From Actinomycetes bacterium (GTDB lineage: Bacteria; Actinomycetota; Actinomycetes; S36-B12; UBA5976): a stretch of DNA of 9,756 nucleotides. Both the position numbers and the translations under genes were made by a program. The stretch's first letter is position 1; the number at the start of each line of letters is the position of its first letter. Under the pieces are notes generated by a model, which was given only the letters and a program-made list of their open reading frames with translations, was not told the DNA's origin and made no database searches. Below, piece by piece: positions 7,033 through 9,756 of the stretch. The stretch spans positions 1-9,756 of the forward strand of contig JAJXSV010000076.1 of the NCBI GenBank assembly GCA_021784375.1, in the 5' to 3' direction.

Positions 7033-7039
7033 CGCGGCG

Positions 7040-8143
7040 ATGACCCGCCCGCTCGCAGGGCTCATCGGCCTGGCCATCGTCGTCATCACCTGGTGGTCGA
7101 TGCTGCGGACCCTGGTGGTGTCGCGGGGCAGTTCGCGCGTGGTCGGGGTCAAGAACCAGGCGCTCATGGGCCCCATGCGCTGGATCGCCACCCGTCGACG
7201 CTCCTACGCCGACCGCGACCGCGTGCTCGTCTGGAGCTCACCGCTCGCCACCGTCACCTCGTTGGTCATGTGGCTGTCGCTGTTCTTCCTCGGCTACGGC
7301 TTCCTGCTCTACAGCGCTGCCGACATCTCGCTGGTGCACGCCTTCCGGGAAGCCGGATCGAGCCTGTCAACACTGGGGATCTCGAGCTCCGACCACTCGC
7401 TGCGCACCATGCTCGACTTCATCGCCGCCACCACCGGGCCCATCACCATCGGCCTACTCATCGGCTACATGCCGACCATGTACAGCGCCTACCAGCAGCG
7501 TGAGGCGCTGGTGACGCTGCTCGTCGGGCGCTCCAGCGAGCCCGCGTGGGGGCCCGAGATCCTCGCGCGCTACGCCATGGTGGACCTGCTCGACCAGCTG
7601 GACGAGCTTTGGACGGAATGGGAGGTCTGGGCCGCTGCCGTCGCGGAGTCGCACACGAACTTCCCGGTGCTGCTGCACATGCGCTCGTCCAGGCCCCTGC
7701 GCAACTGGCTGATCTCGCTGCTGAGCGTGATGGACGCGGCCGCCATGCACATGTCACTGCGGCCGTCGGAGTCGGAGGACCGCATGCGCCTCATGCTGCG
7801 CCAGGGCATCCTCACCCTGCAGGACCTGGCCGACATGGAGGGCCTGGCCTACGACAACGATCCCTCGCCCGATACGCCCACACAGATCAGCGAGGCGGAG
7901 TTCGCGGATGCGTGCACGCGACTGGTTGACGCCAACTACCCGATCGAGCGCGACGTCCACGCCGCCTACCCCCACTTCCGCGGCTGGCGCGCCAACTACG
8001 AGTCCATCGCCTACGAGCTGGCGGCACGCATCGACGCTGTGCCCGCACCCTGGAGCGGCGTGCGGCGGCCACCGCTGCAGACGATGTACCCGCGGCACCT
8101 CGTCGACCGCAAGCCCAGTGCCGGCTCCAGCGCACCGGAGTGA
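7040..8143 (+). CDS. Membrane protein with potassium-channel-like pore and conserved cytoplasmic domain
   Basis: A 367-residue protein of an actinobacterial family I recognise but whose function is not established. Residues 5-27 form a first membrane helix. Residues 68-92 form a second, followed by a re-entrant, pore-like stretch (VHAFREAGSSLSTLGISS, 99-116) and a third helix (about 126-150, ATTGPITIGLLIGYMPTMY). This helix-pore-helix order is that of two-TM potassium channels. However, the selectivity filter position reads TLGISS instead of T-V-G-Y-G-D, so potassium selectivity is doubtful. The remaining 215 residues are soluble and helical, with conserved-looking patches: LWTEWEVWAAAVAESHTNFPVL (190-211), RSSRPLRNWL (215-224), MDAAAMHMSL and, near the end, FRGWRANYESIAYELA. 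These likely form a cytoplasmic regulatory or assembly domain. The gene stands divergent to the sigma factor and upstream of the thioesterase. The stop codon lies in a 20-bp tandem repeat. Confidence 0.7.
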   Translation: MTRPLAGLIGLAIVVITWWSMLRTLVVSRGSSRVVGVKNQALMGPMRWIATRRRSYADRDRVLVWSSPLATVTSLVMWLSLFFLGYGFLLYSAADISLVHAFREAGSSLSTLGISSSDHSLRTMLDFIAATTGPITIGLLIGYMPTMYSAYQQREALVTLLVGRSSEPAWGPEILARYAMVDLLDQLDELWTEWEVWAAAVAESHTNFPVLLHMRSSRPLRNWLISLLSVMDAAAMHMSLRPSESEDRMRLMLRQGILTLQDLADMEGLAYDNDPSPDTPTQISEAEFADACTRLVDANYPIERDVHAAYPHFRGWRANYESIAYELAARIDAVPAPWSGVRRPPLQTMYPRHLVDRKPSAGSSAPE

Positions 8144-8190
8144 GCAGCGGCGCACCGGCGAGCGCAAGGGCGCAGCGGAGTGAGTGGCGG
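8131..8190 (+). repeat. Three-copy 20-bp tandem repeat over the end of the channel-like gene
   Basis: Three head-to-tail units of exactly 20 bases (8131-8150, 8151-8170, 8171-8190), each beginning CGCA and ending GGG or CGG. Units 1 and 3 agree at 17 of 20 positions, units 1 and 2 at 15 of 20. The stop codon TGA (8141-8143) lies in unit 1, and GGAGTGAG recurs in unit 3. Such GCGCAGCGGAGTGAG-type repeats look like local duplication at a gene end. Confidence 0.85.
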
Positions 8191-8211
8191 AGGCGGCGTT
8201 GGTCCGCCTTC
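8189..8211 (+). terminator. Possible hairpin terminator after the channel-like gene
   Basis: GGAGGCGG (8189-8196) can pair with CCGCCTTC (8204-8211) through 8 pairs, one a G-U, around a 7-base loop. An alternative larger pairing joins GCGGAGGC (8187-8194) with GCCTCCGC (8219-8226), followed a little later by CGTTTTC. Neither has an immediate U-tract, so termination is only possible. Confidence 0.35.
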
Positions 8212-8359
8212 GCAGGATGCCTCCGCAACCGTCGTTTTCACCGCACTGATCCCCGCAGACGGGCGTGCTGCATCCGATTCCGTTGACATCGATGCGCGTC
8301 CCGAACCCGCGGCTCCGGGCCGACCTCCCTGCCGCGGGACAATGGGCACACGCACGCGC

Positions 8360-8366
8360 GAGGGGA
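8360..8366 (+). promoter_or_regulatory. Ribosome binding site of the thioesterase gene
   Basis: GAGGGGA six bases before the ATG at 8373. It decides this start over an in-frame ATG at 8265, whose extra 36 residues are not hotdog-like. Confidence 0.75.
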
Positions 8367-8372
8367 CGGACC

Positions 8373-9332
8373 ATGAAGATCCACGACGAGCTGACGCTGC
8401 GATTCCTGGCCGCGCCGACCGACGTCGGCTACTCGGGCAACGTCGATGCCGGCCGCGTCCTGGAGTGGATCGACAAGGCGTCCTACGCGCTGGCAACGGC
8501 GTGGACCGGACAGCGCACGGTCACCGCGTACGTCGGGAACGTGCGCTTTCGCAAACCGGTCCGCGTCGGCAACCTGGTCGAGGTGAGCGCGCGGCTCATC
8601 CACACCGGCCGCAGCAGCCTGCACATCATCGTCACCGTCGACGCCACCGACCCCCGCACGGGCCTGCAGGTGCGCGCCACCAGTTGCCTGGTCATCTTCG
8701 TCGCGGTGGACGAGCACGGGCGCTCCGTCGAGGTACCCAAGTGGCAGCCGCGGAGCGAGCAGGACCTGCGCGACGAGGAGAGCGCGGTTCGCCGGATCGC
8801 CCTGCGGGCGGCCATCGAGCAGGCCATGGCAGCGCAGCGATACACCGACGCGGGCACCGCACCCCGCATCGTGCTGCGCTTCCTCGCAGCGCCCACGGAT
8901 GTGAACTGGGGCGGCAACGTGCACGGCGGCTTCGTCATGCGCTGGATCGATGAGGCCGCACATGTGCTGGCCACCTCCTACACCCACAGCACGCGCAACG
9001 TCGCCGTGTACACGGGCGGCATCCGCTTCTACCAGCCGATGCACGTCGGTGACCTGGTCGAGGTGGAGGCGCGTCTGCTGCACACGGGCCGCACGAGCAT
9101 GCACATCAGCGTGCACGTGCGCTCGGGCGATCCGCGGACGATGGACCTCAAGCTCACGACGCACTGCCTGGTGTTGTTCGTGGCACTCGACGAGTCCGGA
9201 AACGCGGTCGACGCGCCCCGGTGGCTGCCGGTCAGCGCCGAGGACATCGCCCTCGATGAGCACGCCGTCGATCTCGTGGAGTTGCGAGCCACCATGAGCC
9301 AGGCGCCCGTCGGGGACGCGTCAGCCCAGTAG
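8373..9332 (+). CDS. Double-hotdog acyl-CoA thioesterase
   Basis: A 319-residue cytoplasmic protein made of two tandem hotdog (4HBT, YciA/ACOT7-like) domains. Members of this family hydrolyse acyl-CoA to free acid and CoA. The halves repeat with a period of about 159 residues: LRFLAAPTDVGYSGNV (9-24) matches LRFLAAPTDVNWGGNV (168-183), and VGNLVEVSARLIHTGR (65-80) matches VGDLVEVEARLLHTGR (225-240). The active-site motif N-x-x-G-G-x4-W-x-D is intact in the second half (GNVHGGFVMRWIDEAA, N182 and D193). In the first half the Asn and Asp are kept (N23, D34), but the HGG is replaced by DAG. As in mammalian ACOT7, one composite site per pair may be active. It starts 229 bases after the channel-like gene, so it may have its own promoter. 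A TTGACA at 8283-8288 lacks a matching -10 box. The natural substrate chain length is not readable from sequence. Confidence 0.9.
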   Translation: MKIHDELTLRFLAAPTDVGYSGNVDAGRVLEWIDKASYALATAWTGQRTVTAYVGNVRFRKPVRVGNLVEVSARLIHTGRSSLHIIVTVDATDPRTGLQVRATSCLVIFVAVDEHGRSVEVPKWQPRSEQDLRDEESAVRRIALRAAIEQAMAAQRYTDAGTAPRIVLRFLAAPTDVNWGGNVHGGFVMRWIDEAAHVLATSYTHSTRNVAVYTGGIRFYQPMHVGDLVEVEARLLHTGRTSMHISVHVRSGDPRTMDLKLTTHCLVLFVALDESGNAVDAPRWLPVSAEDIALDEHAVDLVELRATMSQAPVGDASAQ

Positions 9333-9360
9333 CCGCGCGGACGGCGGCAGCAGATTGCGG

Positions 9361-9400
9361 ACCGCGGTGGGCGCCTGTGGGCGCCTGTGGGCGGCTGTGG
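9361..9400. repeat. 10-bp tandem repeat after the thioesterase gene
   Basis: GCGCCTGTGG occurs twice in direct succession (9371-9390), followed by GCGGCTGTGG (9391-9400). A degenerate unit ACCGCGGTGG precedes them (9361-9370). The word GCTGGAC then recurs three times nearby (9404, 9420, 9443). The period of 10 matches about one helical turn. The rest of the 209-base gap (9333-9541) shows no gene. Confidence 0.8.
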
Positions 9401-9482
9401 CGGGCTGGACATGCACCACGCTGGACAGGCACGTTGGCGGACGCTGGACCGGCGGGGTGCCGCCTGCCCGTCTCTGCATCCA

Positions 9483-9503
9483 CGTTGGCTGCGCGAGCCA
9501 ACG
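9483..9503. terminator. Hairpin between convergent genes, possible bidirectional terminator
   Basis: A perfect 8-bp stem (CGTTGGCT / AGCCAACG) with a 5-base loop GCGCG lies between the plus-strand thioesterase and the minus-strand cupredoxin gene. Its position suits termination from both sides, but neither flank has a T-tract, so this is tentative. Confidence 0.4.
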
Positions 9504-9541
9504 AGCCGCGCGTGCGCGTACAGCCGAGGGCGGCGGATCGC

Positions 9542-9756
9542 TCAGGCGATGACGACGAGCGAACCCCTCATCGCGTGGTGGAAGTCGCAGGTCAGCGCGT
9601 AGGTGCCGGGAGTGGCCGGCGCGACGAAGGTGGCGGTGCCACCGGCGACCACGTCGACGTCAATGCTCGCAGCGGCGATGGTGAGCGTGTGCTCGACGCT
9701 GTCGCCGTTGCGCACGGTCACCGTCGAACCGGCCTTCACGCTGATGCTGGAGAAGG
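9542..9756 (-). CDS. Cupredoxin (plastocyanin-like type 1 copper) protein, C-terminal part
   Basis: The last 70 residues of a minus-strand gene that enters from the right edge; the frame stays open to the edge, so the GTG at 9739 is not taken as the start. The sequence reads as a cupredoxin beta-sandwich. It has VKAGSTVTVRNGDSVEHTLTI with the first copper-ligand His, then a strand pair (GGTATFVAPATPGTYALTC), then the ligand cluster C-D-F-H-H-A-M (C-x2-H-x2-M), and ends GSLVVIA. This fits mononuclear type 1 copper electron-transfer proteins, usually exported. The signal peptide or anchor would be upstream, outside the window, so it may also be the last domain of a longer protein. It is convergent with the thioesterase gene and has no visible functional link to it. 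Confidence 0.85.
   Translation of the reverse strand, partial: FSSISVKAGSTVTVRNGDSVEHTLTIAAASIDVDVVAGGTATFVAPATPGTYALTCDFHHAMRGSLVVIA

Larger units (their letters stand above)
6589..7039. other. Divergent intergenic region between sigma-factor and channel-like genes
   Basis: This 451-base stretch lies between genes transcribed away from each other and must hold both promoters. It contains the sigma-gene ribosome binding site, the Crp/GlxR-like palindrome at 6690-6705 next to a run of six T, and short GC-rich repeats near its right end (CAGGCGCCCG twice, at 6973-6982 and 6986-6995, plus a GGCGCC at 6965). Open frames crossing it have Arg/Pro-rich translations without recognisable domains or ribosome binding sites, so I call no gene here. 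No convincing -35/-10 pair for either gene was found. Confidence 0.6.

Noticed and set aside
6728..7039. N-terminal extension of the channel-like protein from an upstream in-frame ATG
   Set aside because: The extra 104 residues are Arg/Pro-rich and resemble translated intergenic DNA. The ATG at 7040 has AGGGA at proper spacing and begins the first membrane helix.
6652..7191. A 179-codon minus-strand open frame across the divergent intergenic region
   Set aside because: It overlaps the start of the channel-like gene and the sigma-gene control region, has no ribosome binding site worth the name and no domain-like sequence.
8283..8343. Promoter of the thioesterase gene from TTGACA (8283) and GACAAT (8338)
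   Set aside because: The two words are 49 bases apart and neither has a partner at 16-19 bases.
8238..9263. A 341-codon minus-strand open frame antisense to the thioesterase
   Set aside because: The plus strand encodes two well-conserved hotdog domains. The antisense translation is His/Arg/Val-rich with no recognisable family.
9361..9400. CRISPR-like array
   Set aside because: Units are 10 bp and contiguous with no spacers, and there are no cas genes. It is a simple tandem repeat.

Overview
The window is high-GC bacterial DNA and most likely comes from an actinomycete (Actinomycetota). The evidence is the G/C-rich third codon positions, GTG starts, strong GGAGG-type ribosome binding sites, a PglK-like ABC protein beside WecA/Wzy-type genes, and an actinobacterial family of channel-like membrane proteins. 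The secreted surface protein has a type of signal peptide, Ala/Thr/Val-rich Ig-like body and C-terminal coiled coil that I associate from memory with surface proteins of freshwater Actinobacteria related to Nanopelagicales. That placement is inference, not proof. No RNA genes, CRISPR array, insertion sequence or integrase was found.

Left two-thirds (1-6588, all on the minus strand): read in the direction of transcription, the order is as follows. First comes a sigma-70/ECF-type factor fused to a transmembrane helix and a predicted extracytoplasmic domain (6588-5086). Next is a secreted Ig-like/coiled-coil surface protein (4963-3272), then a strong hairpin terminator (3202-3233). After that come a WecA/TagO-type polyprenyl-phosphate sugar-1-phosphate transferase (3145-2096), an O-antigen-ligase/Wzy-type membrane protein (2087-348) and the start of an ABC flippase-like protein (289 to beyond the edge). 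Together these look like a cell-surface locus: lipid-linked glycan initiation, polymerisation or ligation, and export, next to an abundant-looking surface protein and a membrane-tethered sigma factor that may control it.

Right third: a 451-base divergent intergenic region (6589-7039) carries a Crp/GlxR-like palindrome on the sigma-gene side. Two plus-strand genes follow: a membrane protein with a potassium-channel-like pore but a degenerate filter (7040-8143), and a double-hotdog acyl-CoA thioesterase (8373-9332). The channel gene ends inside an exact-period 20-bp tandem repeat. The thioesterase is followed by a 10-bp tandem repeat and a hairpin. The window closes with the C-terminal part of a minus-strand cupredoxin (type 1 copper) protein.

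The most interesting candidate system is the one-piece membrane-anchored sigma factor immediately upstream of a surface-layer-like protein, with a structured 122-base leader between them and glycan-assembly genes just downstream. No separate anti-sigma gene is visible beside it.
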